Shown here piece by piece: positions 1 to 7,866 of a stretch of 62,732 bases of DNA. The notes beneath the pieces are model-generated. The model was not told the origin of the DNA and made no database searches. It was given only the letters and a program-made list of their open reading frames with translations. The number at the start of each line of letters is the position of its first letter. The first letter of the stretch is position 1. Origin of the DNA: a virus; IMG/VR virus record IMGVR_UViG_3300047321_000416, positions 1 through 62,732 of that record; one strand, 5' to 3'. The translations under genes and the position numbers were made by a program.

Positions 1-2
1 CA

Positions 3-224
3 CCGAAAAGCAAAGTCAAGTTCTACGTCGGGAAGCAGGACGTGTGCGAAGGCACCGACGGTTACCACGGTGAACTCGAAGGCTGGGGCAAGGCGACGCT
101 CCAGGAAGCCATCGACCAGGCGAAGGAGCTCGTCGAGAAGACCGGCAAGCCCCAGTATATCGTCAAGGTCATCAAGGTGGTTCGCCGCAAGCCGCAGCCA
201 GTCATCGTCGAGGATGTGCGCTAG
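3..224 (+). CDS. Hypothetical protein, 5'-truncated by the contig edge
   Basis: The frame is open from base 3 with no start inside the window and ends at TAG 222-224, so only the last 73 codons are seen. The product is Lys/Glu-rich with a helix-forming centre and a basic stretch near the end; I do not recognise a family. Its stop overlaps the GTG of the next gene (TAGTG), a normal coupled arrangement. However, bases 1-210 are absent upstream of the second copy of the 71-bp repeat at the contig's 3' end, so this gene belongs to an alternative branch or strain variant rather than certainly to the circular genome. Confidence 0.55.
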   Translation, partial: PKSKVKFYVGKQDVCEGTDGYHGELEGWGKATLQEAIDQAKELVEKTGKPQYIVKVIKVVRRKPQPVIVEDVR

Positions 225-281
225 TGCATCCCGACCAAATCGGTTTAACGGGAAAAGGCACTGTGCCAATTGATATCGGCA
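211..281 (+). repeat. 71-bp direct repeat, left copy (contig-closure overlap)
   Basis: Bases 211-281 are identical to 62662-62732. The bases just before the two copies differ (g at 210, a at 62661), so identity is exactly 71 bp. The right copy stops at the contig end while the left copy continues into a gene. This is what an assembly graph overlap of a circular or circularly permuted genome looks like. It could also be a true terminal repeat, but a physical end would not normally leave 210 extra bases outside it. Confidence 0.9.
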
Positions 282-457
282 CGATGCGCGCTACAGTCAA
301 AGTTGATACAACCGATCTCGACCGCACGCTCGCATTGCTCTCGAGCATCGAAGCGAGATTGACGAAGCTCAAGCCCCAGTTCATCGAAGCGATGTTCTGG
401 ACGTTCGCGCTCGGACTCGCACTCGGCTTCCTCATCGGACAATCACTCCATGGCTAA
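224..457 (+). CDS. Small protein with C-terminal membrane anchor (5' part is at the contig's other end)
   Basis: As it stands this is 77 codons from a GTG at 224. A hydrophobic segment of about 18 residues lies near the C-terminus, starting FWTFALGLALG, so a C-terminal membrane anchor is likely, preceded by a helical stretch. If the window is circularised (62732 joined to 282), the same frame extends upstream to ATG 62528 and gives 126 residues with a beta-rich N-terminal part. I favour that longer form because the reading frame is continuous and the join is natural. No family recognised. Confidence 0.65.
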   Translation: MHPDQIGLTGKGTVPIDIGTMRATVKVDTTDLDRTLALLSSIEARLTKLKPQFIEAMFWTFALGLALGFLIGQSLHG

Positions 458-998
458 GAAAGCTAAGCAGTGGCAGTCGATGGGACTCCCGCCAGCGCCC
501 GAAGATACGAAGGGCGACTGGTGGGACAAGGTGTTCCAGCTCAAGGACGAGCGTGCGACGTGGAAGCTCCAGCAGCTCGCACAGGAATACAACGAGGTCG
601 AAGAAGAGCTGGCGATCATCGATGCGCGCCGTTCGGAGTTAACGGCGCTCAACGAAGCTCTCGATAGACGCATCCTCGAGGTGCTCGACCAGACGGGCGT
701 GGAGAAAGTGACCATTGAGGGTCACACGTTCAGTCAGCGCGTCGATGTCGAACCACAATGGGTGAGCCGTGCGGAGTTCATCGAGTGGGTGCTCCAGACT
801 CATCCTGAAATGATTACGGTGAACGCGGGTCACGTCAAGACTATCGTCAAGCAAGCTCTTGACCCGGACGAAGTCGAGACCGTGCCCATCGCGCATCGCA
901 ACGATATTCCCGCCGGCATGCCGGGTTCCGGGAAATGTCCGCCAGGAGTTGTGGCGACAACTCGGCGGACGCTCGGGTCGCCAAAGTCGAAGCGGTAA
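450..998 (+). CDS. Coiled-coil phage protein, unknown function
   Basis: 182 residues. Residues about 28-75 form a charged heptad-like helix (a long ATWKLQQL...ALDRRI stretch), followed by a small beta segment and a Pro/Gly/Ser-rich basic tail. It starts 8 bp inside the preceding gene. Position just before the SSB-like gene suggests a role in DNA metabolism; a coiled-coil followed by a small globular part is seen in Gp157/Gam-like nuclease-inhibitor families, but I do not see a diagnostic motif and offer this only as a possibility. Confidence 0.7.
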   Translation: MAKKAKQWQSMGLPPAPEDTKGDWWDKVFQLKDERATWKLQQLAQEYNEVEEELAIIDARRSELTALNEALDRRILEVLDQTGVEKVTIEGHTFSQRVDVEPQWVSRAEFIEWVLQTHPEMITVNAGHVKTIVKQALDPDEVETVPIAHRNDIPAGMPGSGKCPPGVVATTRRTLGSPKSKR

Positions 999-1041
999 GC
1001 GGGCCGCGTTTGACTCGTCAACATCCCGCAGGATAACATCA

Positions 1042-1785
1042 ATGGCCAAAACGGAAATCGCAAAGCGTGAAGTCGCGCAGGTCCCCGCCTACATCAAGGT
1101 GGACGACACGCGCGGAACCGAAAACATCAAGGGCAACGACGTTCGATTCCCCGCGCTCAAGCTCGCGCAGGACACGTCGCCGGAAACGAAGCGGAGCGAG
1201 TCGGCCTACATCGATGGCCTGCGCTCGGGCGAGTTCTTCAACAGCGTCACGAAGGAAATCCTCGGAGAAGATCCCGTGCGCTTCGTGGTCGTGCACTACA
1301 ACGGTCGCCGGAACGTCGAGTTCCACCCGACCGACCGCAAGATCGTAGTCGACGGCAATGTGCCGGACGACGATGCTCGCTGCGACTTCCGCGAGGTCGT
1401 GGAGAACGGCCAGAAGGTTCGGAAGCCGCCGATCGCCACCACGTTCAAGGACTTCATCGTGCTGGTCAGCATCGCGAAGCAGGAACCCCAGCTGATGACC
1501 CTCTCGTTCAAGAAGACCTCGCTGAAGCGTGCGACGGATATCCTGTCGCGCATCTCGGCGGGCAAGCGGCTGCCGTCGTTCGCGTTCGCGTTCACCGCAG
1601 CTCCGGTCGTGGACAAGAAGGGCGGCGACTCGTTCTACGGCTGGCAGATCCAGCCGGATGGATACGCGACCGAAGCGGAATACGTGCTCGCGAGCCAGTC
1701 CTACGACAAGCTCCAGGGCAAGACGCTCCATGTCGATGACGTGGACGCGACCGACGAAGAGCCGACCGACAAGGTTCCGTTCTAG
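1042..1785 (+). CDS. Phage ssDNA-binding-like protein
   Basis: 247 residues from ATG 1042, preceded by an AGGAT Shine-Dalgarno-like stretch; the longer frame open from 859 runs through the previous gene's end and is not believable as a start. The N-terminal half resembles the common phage replication-region protein with a pattern FPALKLAQ, then EFFNSVTKEILG, then a beta-rich stretch. The C-terminus is acidic and ends DEEPTDKVPF, closely matching the acidic tip of bacterial SSB proteins (ending DDxxPF) that recruits repair partners. I infer single-stranded DNA binding; the fold itself is not proven by the sequence. Confidence 0.7.
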   Translation: MAKTEIAKREVAQVPAYIKVDDTRGTENIKGNDVRFPALKLAQDTSPETKRSESAYIDGLRSGEFFNSVTKEILGEDPVRFVVVHYNGRRNVEFHPTDRKIVVDGNVPDDDARCDFREVVENGQKVRKPPIATTFKDFIVLVSIAKQEPQLMTLSFKKTSLKRATDILSRISAGKRLPSFAFAFTAAPVVDKKGGDSFYGWQIQPDGYATEAEYVLASQSYDKLQGKTLHVDDVDATDEEPTDKVPF

Positions 1786-1854
1786 GACGGGACAGGGCGG
1801 GCACGCCGGTGACTGGGAAGCCCGGCGGTCCGCCCGATTTCCATTGGAGTTGAC

Positions 1855-2520
1855 ATGCAAACCGATCTCTCGATACTCTGCGTCACGAAGAACGAGGAAC
1901 GGGCGCAAGTGTTTCTCGAGCACTTCCGCAACATCGCTATGAAGCTCGGCGCAGAGCTCGTCATCGCCGTTGACGGCATCGATGTGCACTCGCCCGGTTA
2001 TCTCGAGCCGGTGTTGGATGAAGCCATCGCGCTGACTCACGGCACCTACGTGCTTCGACTCGATGATGACGAAGCGATTTCGCCGGCCATGATGGCGTGG
2101 CTGGAAATGAAGTCCTACAAGACCCAGGACAACTGGGCATTCCCTCGCGTGCATCTCTGGAAAGATAGCAGCACCATCATCGACGAGTCGCCGTATTTCC
2201 CCGACTTCCAAGTGCGGCTGAGCAAGCGTGAGCTTGCCGGTCGTCCGGCTGTGCTGCACGCCGCGTCACCGCATCCCTGTTACATCGCGCAAGTCTGCAT
2301 CGAGCACTGGACATTCTTGGTTAAGAGTTACGAGGAACGGGCGGCGATCTCGAAGCAGTATCAGGACATCGCCAATGGTCTGGGCTCCGTCAACCGCGGC
2401 GGCTCCATTGAAGACGAACACGCCGGCCGTGAAACGGAACTCAAGGATTACGGCGGTGGCTGCACGCTGCGCGGCCAGATTCCCTGGAAGGCCCGCACAT
2501 GGAAGGAGAAGCTCCGATGA
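1855..2520 (+). CDS. GT2-like glycosyltransferase
   Basis: 221 residues. The start (SILCVTKNEE, residues 6-15) and the acidic motif RLDDDE at residues 68-73 fit the nucleotide-sugar and metal-binding elements of family 2 glycosyltransferases with a GT-A fold. It is shorter than most (250-330), so it may be a compact or partial member. The stop overlaps the next start (ATGA), placing it in a tightly coupled set with a methyltransferase and a radical-SAM enzyme. The acceptor is unknown: DNA, a virion protein or a host polymer are all possible. Confidence 0.75.
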   Translation: MQTDLSILCVTKNEERAQVFLEHFRNIAMKLGAELVIAVDGIDVHSPGYLEPVLDEAIALTHGTYVLRLDDDEAISPAMMAWLEMKSYKTQDNWAFPRVHLWKDSSTIIDESPYFPDFQVRLSKRELAGRPAVLHAASPHPCYIAQVCIEHWTFLVKSYEERAAISKQYQDIANGLGSVNRGGSIEDEHAGRETELKDYGGGCTLRGQIPWKARTWKEKLR

Positions 2521-3212
2521 ACCCGCGACAACTCGAAGCTGACGCCATCAAATGGTGGCACACGATGGAGCTGCCGGGAGACATCGTGACGAAGGGACAT
2601 CATCGGCCAGCGGACTTCCTGCCGATGCTTCAGCTCCCGGACCTGACAGGTAAGACGGTCTTAGACGTCGGCACCTGGGATGGCTTCTTCGCATTCGAAG
2701 CTGAACGTCGCGGCGCATCGCGTGTCATCGCGGCAGATTCTCACGTGTGGGAAGCGGGCTTCAAAGATGGGTTCGACTTCGCGCATCGTCAGCTCAACTC
2801 AAACGTTGAAGCTGTGTTCGCCGATCCGATGTTCCTCGAAGCTGAATTGCCGCTCGATAGCTTTCCATTCGATGTGGTGCTCTGCTTGGGCGTGCTCTAT
2901 CACATGCGTCACCCGTTCAAGCTCATCGAGAATCTCTACGACATCACGAAGGGCCTGCTCATTCTCGAGACGCACATCGATTGTGAAGACGTTAATCGGC
3001 CGATGATCGCGTTTTATCCGGACCGTGAGCTCGGCAATGACCCGACGAATTGGTGCGGCCCGAATGTGCTGGCTGTGCTTGGTATGCTCAAGGCGGTCGG
3101 CTTCGAGACGGTCAACGTTCACAAATACGCGAGCTCACGTGCCGTGTTCCACTGCTTCAAGACCGAATCGCCGGCGCTCGTGTTGCCGAACCTCGGTCAG
3201 GTCATGCTGTGA
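2517..3212 (+). CDS. SAM-dependent methyltransferase, CmoB/DUF1698-like
   Basis: 231 residues from ATG 2517, which overlaps the upstream stop as ATGA and has AAGGAG a few bases before it. Class I methyltransferase motif I is VLDVGTWDGF at residues 48-57, followed by an acidic strand end (IAADSH) and FDVVLCLGVLYH for motif IV/V. The layout, including a KWWHTMEL start, resembles the CmoB-type (tRNA uridine carboxymethyl/methyltransferase) family, which phages often borrow with altered substrates. Being sandwiched between a glycosyltransferase and a radical-SAM enzyme argues for a joint modification pathway. Confidence 0.8.
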   Translation: MNPRQLEADAIKWWHTMELPGDIVTKGHHRPADFLPMLQLPDLTGKTVLDVGTWDGFFAFEAERRGASRVIAADSHVWEAGFKDGFDFAHRQLNSNVEAVFADPMFLEAELPLDSFPFDVVLCLGVLYHMRHPFKLIENLYDITKGLLILETHIDCEDVNRPMIAFYPDRELGNDPTNWCGPNVLAVLGMLKAVGFETVNVHKYASSRAVFHCFKTESPALVLPNLGQVML

Positions 3213-4009
3213 TCACGTTCCCGCATCTCGAGACCGACGTGACTCAAGCGTGTCAGCTGAGTTGCGTTGGGTGCAATCACGCTGTGCCCTTGTGGAGAAA
3301 GAAAGGGCCGTGGACAGCATCGCGTCATCAGGTTGAGCGCGACCTGAAGCACCTGGCGACGTTCTCGCATGCACGGGTATGGGGCGCATTGGGCGGCGAA
3401 CCGCTCTTGAACAAGCGCATCGTTGACATCGTTCAGGTCGCTCGAGAGAGCGGCATCGCGGATGAATACGAGGTGTGGACGAACGGCTTGCTCGTTGCTC
3501 AAATGCCCCATGCGTTCTGGGATGTCATCGACCGACTCGTTGTCTCTCGATATGCGGGGAAGCTCAGCGACGAACAGGTTGAGCGAATGCAAGAGCTCGC
3601 CAATGTCTATCGCAAGTCGCTCGTTATTCGTGACGAACGAAGCTCACCCAACTTCATGACCTGGTTAGAAAAGGAACCGACCGATGCTGTCACGACACAA
3701 GCGAAATATCTTACGTGCGCGTTCCGCAAAGGGCACAACTACGCCGCGAGCTACGGCTATTTCTTTGCCTGCTGCTGCGGACCGCACCTCCCGCTCCTCG
3801 TCCAAGACCGGCCTTTCGGGTCTGACGGACTCCTCATTGAAAGCGCTACTGAAGAAACTCTCGGAGCATATCTCAGCAGCCAAGCTCCCTTCGGCGCCTG
3901 TCGTGACTGTGCCGGCCGAGACACGGCGGTCAAGATCCCGTGGCGTGAAGAGCGAGACCCAGTAATCTGGCTGAGTAAATCAGCAGGAAAGGATGGCGTG
4001 GTCAGATGA
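3209..4009 (+). CDS. Radical SAM enzyme
   Basis: 266 residues from GTG 3209 (GTGA overlap with the previous stop). The canonical CX3CX2C 4Fe-4S motif is present as C15, C19, C22 (ACQLSCVGC), then GALGGEPLLN, the usual glycine-rich SAM-binding GGEP strand. Further cysteines near residues 187-189 and 229-232 (CCCG, CRDC) may bind an auxiliary cluster, as in SPASM-like proteins. It is the last enzyme of the coupled trio starting at 1855. The product of the reaction cannot be told from sequence. Confidence 0.85.
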   Translation: MITFPHLETDVTQACQLSCVGCNHAVPLWRKKGPWTASRHQVERDLKHLATFSHARVWGALGGEPLLNKRIVDIVQVARESGIADEYEVWTNGLLVAQMPHAFWDVIDRLVVSRYAGKLSDEQVERMQELANVYRKSLVIRDERSSPNFMTWLEKEPTDAVTTQAKYLTCAFRKGHNYAASYGYFFACCCGPHLPLLVQDRPFGSDGLLIESATEETLGAYLSSQAPFGACRDCAGRDTAVKIPWREERDPVIWLSKSAGKDGVVR

Positions 4010-4200
4010 ATCGCAGTGATGTGTGGATTACGTTTGCAATGGGCGCAGCGGGACAGTTTCCGACGGGCCGTCAAGCTGCGGCCTACGCTGACGAGCTGCT
4101 CGAGGAGTTCGAAGCGCGGTTCTACGAAGAAAATGCCGCCGGCGCGCGGCACATCAAGGAGGAGCATCCGTCATGGAGAGCAAGAGCGGCAAGAGCCTGA
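4006..4200 (+). CDS. Small acidic hypothetical protein
   Basis: 64 residues, coupled to the radical-SAM gene by an ATGA overlap. It is helical and acidic in the middle (ELLEEFEARF) with a basic tail. It overlaps the next gene by 28 bp. No recognised family; perhaps a small partner of the neighbouring enzymes. Confidence 0.65.
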   Translation: MNRSDVWITFAMGAAGQFPTGRQAAAYADELLEEFEARFYEENAAGARHIKEEHPSWRARAARA

Positions 4201-4559
4201 TCACTCGCTTCGCCGACGCGGTCGACCGCAAGCTCGACGCGATCAGTCCGAAGTCACGCGAGGAACTCAGCAAGGAGTTGTTTGCGAAGCAACAGCCGTT
4301 GCGCTCGAAGAAGGCCCGGTATTACGAGCGCGATGCGAATACGAAGTTCAAGATGATTGACGGCACAGTGTATGGCTGGCTCGATCGGAATCACGACGGC
4401 AAACACCTCGAGCTGCGAGTGGCACCGGGCATGTTTCCGAAGGGTCACGCGGGCAAGGTGTTGAAGAAGAAGTTTCGCCGGCTCCATCGTCAGGGCCATC
4501 ACTCAACGGGACACGCACTTGCATTACTTGGTCTATCAACGGCATCGTCGTCGCTATAA
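4173..4559 (+). CDS. Basic hypothetical protein
   Basis: 128 residues, strongly basic in the N-terminal half and around residues 80-105 (KKKFRRLHRQGHH). An AAGGAGG-like site lies just upstream of ATG 4173. The composition suggests nucleic-acid contact but no motif is recognisable. It contains an in-frame copy of the recurrent GAGTGGCACC element (4417-4426). Confidence 0.65.
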   Translation: MESKSGKSLITRFADAVDRKLDAISPKSREELSKELFAKQQPLRSKKARYYERDANTKFKMIDGTVYGWLDRNHDGKHLELRVAPGMFPKGHAGKVLKKKFRRLHRQGHHSTGHALALLGLSTASSSL

Positions 4560-4671
4560 TTGGTGGTGGGTGCTGGCCGTCTTCTTAGGCATCGTGCTCG
4601 GGCTCTGGGCGTCCGAGTGGCACCGCGCTGTTCCGTGTAACCCGTTGCACCCAGCAACATGTGAGGAATAA
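4519..4671 (+). CDS. Small single-span membrane protein
   Basis: 50 codons from a TTG at 4519, overlapping the previous gene by 41 bp and ending in TAATG with the next start. After a basic head (QRHRRRYN) comes a hydrophobic segment beginning WWWVLAVFLGIVLGLW, then a polar tail with two cysteines. Positive-inside charge would place the N-terminus in the cytoplasm. The start codon choice is uncertain because no strong ribosome site is visible. A copy of GAGTGGCACC lies at 4615-4624, here in a different reading frame from other copies. Confidence 0.55.
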   Translation: MHYLVYQRHRRRYNWWWVLAVFLGIVLGLWASEWHRAVPCNPLHPATCEE

Positions 4672-5303
4672 TGGCAAAAGACAAGAACACAGGCGTCGTG
4701 CCGCCGGACGCGGGCGGCAGCACACCGGAGGAACCGCTCAAGGTCATCGAGCTTGAACGCAACGAGGAATGGCACGTGACGGTCGCAGCTCAGTCGCCGC
4801 TCGAATGGGCGAGGTTCTGCAATGAACAGGGTCGCACGCCGCTCTACCTCGAGCTCAACACACTCGCGGGTTCTCCTGGCCAGCTGCAGCTGATGACCAC
4901 GCTCGAGAGTCAATCGGACTTCGACGACTTCACGCGCGTGCTGGCTTCGCATCCGGAGTTCACGGTGCTGCGCATCAAGCACGAAGTGCAGACGCTCAAG
5001 GCCGGCGAAACGCCGCTCTATTACGAAGCTCACGTGAAGTTCGATGGCGGCTATCGCCCCGACCTGCGCGGAGCCTCGAGGGATCTCTTTCGACTGCTGC
5101 CCGATCGCTGGTATGTCACCCAGCGGCGTCAGCCGTTCGTGGATCCCAACCTGTTCGGCAAGGTTCCCTTCTCCGTCGATGCGTTCAAGGAGTCGGTGCA
5201 TCTTATCGCGGAACCCTACGTGCTGAACCGCCGCATCGATGGCGTCGAAGCTGAATGGGTGCTCACGGATACCAATCAGGACCTCGACAAAGGCTGGTTG
5301 TAA
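4671..5303 (+). CDS. Hypothetical protein
   Basis: 210 residues starting at ATG 4671 (TAATG junction). The product has a Pro/Gly-rich head (residues 1-25) and a mixed alpha/beta body with no catalytic motif I recognise. It is the last gene before an AT-rich patch with a TTGACA box, so it probably ends the operon that starts near the beginning of the window. Confidence 0.7.
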   Translation: MAKDKNTGVVPPDAGGSTPEEPLKVIELERNEEWHVTVAAQSPLEWARFCNEQGRTPLYLELNTLAGSPGQLQLMTTLESQSDFDDFTRVLASHPEFTVLRIKHEVQTLKAGETPLYYEAHVKFDGGYRPDLRGASRDLFRLLPDRWYVTQRRQPFVDPNLFGKVPFSVDAFKESVHLIAEPYVLNRRIDGVEAEWVLTDTNQDLDKGWL

Positions 5304-5308
5304 ACCTA

Positions 5309-5336
5309 TTGACACATGAGTTAACATCGTTACATG
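5309..5336 (+). promoter_or_regulatory. Weak sigma70-like promoter candidate
   Basis: TTGACA at 5309-5314 is followed 16 bases later by TACATG (5331-5336). The surrounding sequence is AT-rich compared with its neighbours and lies in the only gap between 4.6 and 7.8 kb. The -10 match is poor and it overlaps the next ATG, so a leaderless or slightly later start would be needed. Confidence 0.3.
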
Positions 5337-5531
5337 CTCACGAATGCGACGACATGTATACTCGTTGACGGTGTCGGGAGGTGCAGAGTTGTTGAGCGGC
5401 CATCGCAAGGCCGGCAAGTGATCGTATACCAAGGCAGGACGTTCATCTTGGATGAAAAGACCACGGTGAACGACCTGCCTGTTTTCCGTCTCGAGCATTA
5501 CTTACACGTGCAGATTAGGTGGGGGAAATAA
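5334..5531 (+). CDS. Small hypothetical protein
   Basis: 65 residues, beta-rich, lower in GC than flanking genes. It ends in TAATG shared with the next gene. No Shine-Dalgarno sequence is evident before ATG 5334. No family recognised. Confidence 0.55.
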   Translation: MLTNATTCILVDGVGRCRVVERPSQGRQVIVYQGRTFILDEKTTVNDLPVFRLEHYLHVQIRWGK

Positions 5532-5740
5532 TGAAGCTCATTCGGTGTGAACGCAACGTTTTTGTCAATCCAACGTTGATTGAGTCTGTGAGAATTGAAG
5601 AGAATCATCACCGAAAGTTTGTGGTGAAGCTCATGACGCCCGGGAAAGAAGACTTCACAACGTATACGCTCGAACAAACCTTTAAGACACACGGTGACGC
5701 CGTTGTTGAGCTGATAGACCTAGGATTCGAGTTGAGCTGA
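5531..5740 (+). CDS. Small hypothetical protein
   Basis: 69 residues from ATG 5531, preceded by a strong GGTGGGGG purine run; an in-frame GTG at 5519 is possible. It is beta-strand rich with a C-terminal helix and reads like a compact single-domain protein. The stop overlaps the primase start (TGATG), tying it to the replication gene. Confidence 0.65.
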   Translation: MKLIRCERNVFVNPTLIESVRIEENHHRKFVVKLMTPGKEDFTTYTLEQTFKTHGDAVVELIDLGFELS

Positions 5741-7803
5741 TGAGCGACATTCGGTTCACTGCGAAAGCCTACATCGATGCCGGCCGCGCCGTTGTGCCCA
5801 TCGAAGCGGGCAAGAAGAGCGCAAGCTCGTCGTGGACAAAGAAGACCTACGGCGTCAGCGACTTCAATCGTGATGACGGTATTGCTATCAAATGCGGTGA
5901 GCCGTCCGGTTGGCTCGTCGATGTCGATTGCGATACACCGGAAGCCATCGCGGCCGCGAAGCTCTTGTTGCCAACGACAGAGCTGATACACGGACGGCCG
6001 AGCAAATACGACTCGCACTATTGGTATACGTGTGAGGGCATCAAGACCTGGCAGCTCCGCGATGTCTCGGGCGACATGATCATTGAAATTCGCTCGACGA
6101 ATGGGTATACCGTCGCACCGCCGTCCACTCATCCATCTGGTGAGCTCCTCAGCTGGTCAGCGGACCGTAATCCCGCTATCATCGATCCACCGACTCTCCA
6201 GCGTGCGGTCGGCTCCGTCGCCATCGTCGCGTTCGTATTGCGGCATTGGTCTGAGCTCACGCACGAGTCGATGGGTCATCTTGCCGGCATGTTTACGAAG
6301 AGCGACTTCCCTGACTTCCTCGTCATGGAAATCTTCCGCGCCATCGGCACGTTAGCTCCCGGCAATGTGGGCGGCGAAATCATGGCCTTCGCTCGCACGA
6401 CACTCGACAAGGCGAAGGCTGGCGATCCGGTCACGGGCGGACTCAAGCTCCAAGAGTTCATCGGCAAGAAGGGCGTCGCGAAGCTCCGTCAATGGATGAA
6501 AGTCCAAGACGCAGAGGACCTCGAGAAGTTCAATGAGGACCACTTCATCGCCATGTTCGGCAAGGACGCTGTGTTCTGCACCGAGGAGCTTGACGGGCTG
6601 ACGATATCCACACCAGCCAAAGTGCGGGACTATTTCAAGAATCAGTTCGTCATCGGGCACAAGGACAACGGCGACCCCGTCCGTAAACCGCTGCTCGAAG
6701 CCTGGCTCGAATCATCTGACCGTCGGACGTTCACGAAGATCGTCAACAAGCCGACACCACTCTCAGCGAGGGATGGCGAGTATAATCTCTGGCAGGGTTT
6801 TGCGGTTGAGCCCGACGACACGAAGAGCTGTCAACTCTTTCTCGAGCACATCAAGGACAACATCTGCTCGGGCAATGAGGAGCACTACAACTTCACGATG
6901 AATTTGCTCGCGTTGACCGTGCAGGAGCCCGGGATTCCAACACGGATTGCGATGGTGCTCAGAGGCCGGCAAGGCACGGGCAAAGGGATTTTCGTGAATG
7001 CGATTGGGGCGCTCTTCGGTCGGCGGTATTATGTGCACTTGAACTCTGCGGACATGCTCACTGGGAGCTTCAATAATCATCTGAGCGGGAAGATTATTGT
7101 ATTCGCGGATGAGTCGTTCTTCGCCGGCGACAAGAGTCACGTGGGCGCATTGAAGCGCTTGATCACTGAACCGACGCTGCTCATTCAACCGAAGTTCGTG
7201 GATGCGACGATGCAAGACAACCACGTGCATCTGTTCATTGCCACGAATGAAGACCGCTCGTATCCGGTTGAGCCCGATGACCGCCGGGCCTTCATGCCGT
7301 GCGTCTCGCCCACCGTTCGCCCGACCGCCTATTACAAGGCGATACTCGAGGAGCTTGACAATGGCGGTCGTGAGGGCCTGCTCGCGTTGCTCCAGCAATG
7401 GCCTGTTGACCGAGAACTCCTCGAGAAGATTCCGATGACCGCAGAGAAACGCCTGCAAGCTCGGCATTCGATGCGGCCGGCTCATGAGTGGTGGATGACG
7501 GTGCTCTACACGGGTGTGCTCAGCACTCAGAGAAATTGGCCAACGAAGCCCTTGACCAAAGCTGAGATTCACGAGATCTTCTTGCAATGGTGTCGAACAG
7601 CAGGACGAAACTATCCGCCAAATATCGTGGTCTTTGGGCGCGAGATGTCGAAGTTCTTCGATCGCATTGAGAAACGAACGAGTAAGGCCCGTATGTTAGA
7701 CTTTGGATCACTGACCGACGCTCGAAAAGATTGGGACAAACAGATGGGTGAAACCAATTGGGATGGTGATTCCGAGGTGTTTGAGTTGAATCCGCCCTTT
7801 TGA
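5740..7803 (+). CDS. Bifunctional primase-polymerase / SF3 helicase
   Basis: 687 residues. The N-terminal part is a prim-pol (archaeo-eukaryotic primase) domain: AVVPIEAGKK near residue 17 and the metal-binding DVDCD at 61-65. The C-terminal part is a D5/DUF5906-type superfamily 3 helicase with Walker A GRQGTGKG near residue 409, Walker B VFADESF, and a sensor-like FIATNE. Such fusions prime and unwind at the replication origin in many phages and plasmids. The gene is followed by a strong hairpin and a tandem-repeat gap that could hold the origin. Confidence 0.9.
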   Translation: MSDIRFTAKAYIDAGRAVVPIEAGKKSASSSWTKKTYGVSDFNRDDGIAIKCGEPSGWLVDVDCDTPEAIAAAKLLLPTTELIHGRPSKYDSHYWYTCEGIKTWQLRDVSGDMIIEIRSTNGYTVAPPSTHPSGELLSWSADRNPAIIDPPTLQRAVGSVAIVAFVLRHWSELTHESMGHLAGMFTKSDFPDFLVMEIFRAIGTLAPGNVGGEIMAFARTTLDKAKAGDPVTGGLKLQEFIGKKGVAKLRQWMKVQDAEDLEKFNEDHFIAMFGKDAVFCTEELDGLTISTPAKVRDYFKNQFVIGHKDNGDPVRKPLLEAWLESSDRRTFTKIVNKPTPLSARDGEYNLWQGFAVEPDDTKSCQLFLEHIKDNICSGNEEHYNFTMNLLALTVQEPGIPTRIAMVLRGRQGTGKGIFVNAIGALFGRRYYVHLNSADMLTGSFNNHLSGKIIVFADESFFAGDKSHVGALKRLITEPTLLIQPKFVDATMQDNHVHLFIATNEDRSYPVEPDDRRAFMPCVSPTVRPTAYYKAILEELDNGGREGLLALLQQWPVDRELLEKIPMTAEKRLQARHSMRPAHEWWMTVLYTGVLSTQRNWPTKPLTKAEIHEIFLQWCRTAGRNYPPNIVVFGREMSKFFDRIEKRTSKARMLDFGSLTDARKDWDKQMGETNWDGDSEVFELNPPF

Positions 7804-7835
7804 TGTGGCATTCGCTGCATGTGACACTTGACCAT

Positions 7836-7866
7836 AATGCCCTGAGTCAATTCGACTTAGGGCATT
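7836..7866. terminator. Near-perfect 13-bp stem-loop after the primase gene
   Basis: AATGCCCTGAGTC (7836-7848) pairs with GACTTAGGGCATT (7854-7866) around a 5-base loop, with a single G-T wobble. Only a short T run follows, so termination strength is uncertain, and the symmetric A/T flanks would allow function in both directions. Confidence 0.7.

Noticed and set aside
1039-2259. Long minus-strand frames (here and at 15183-16340, 16611-17837, 32149-33351)
   Set aside because: They are mirror frames of strong + strand genes in GC-rich DNA, with Arg/Leu-rich, low-information products and no ribosome sites.
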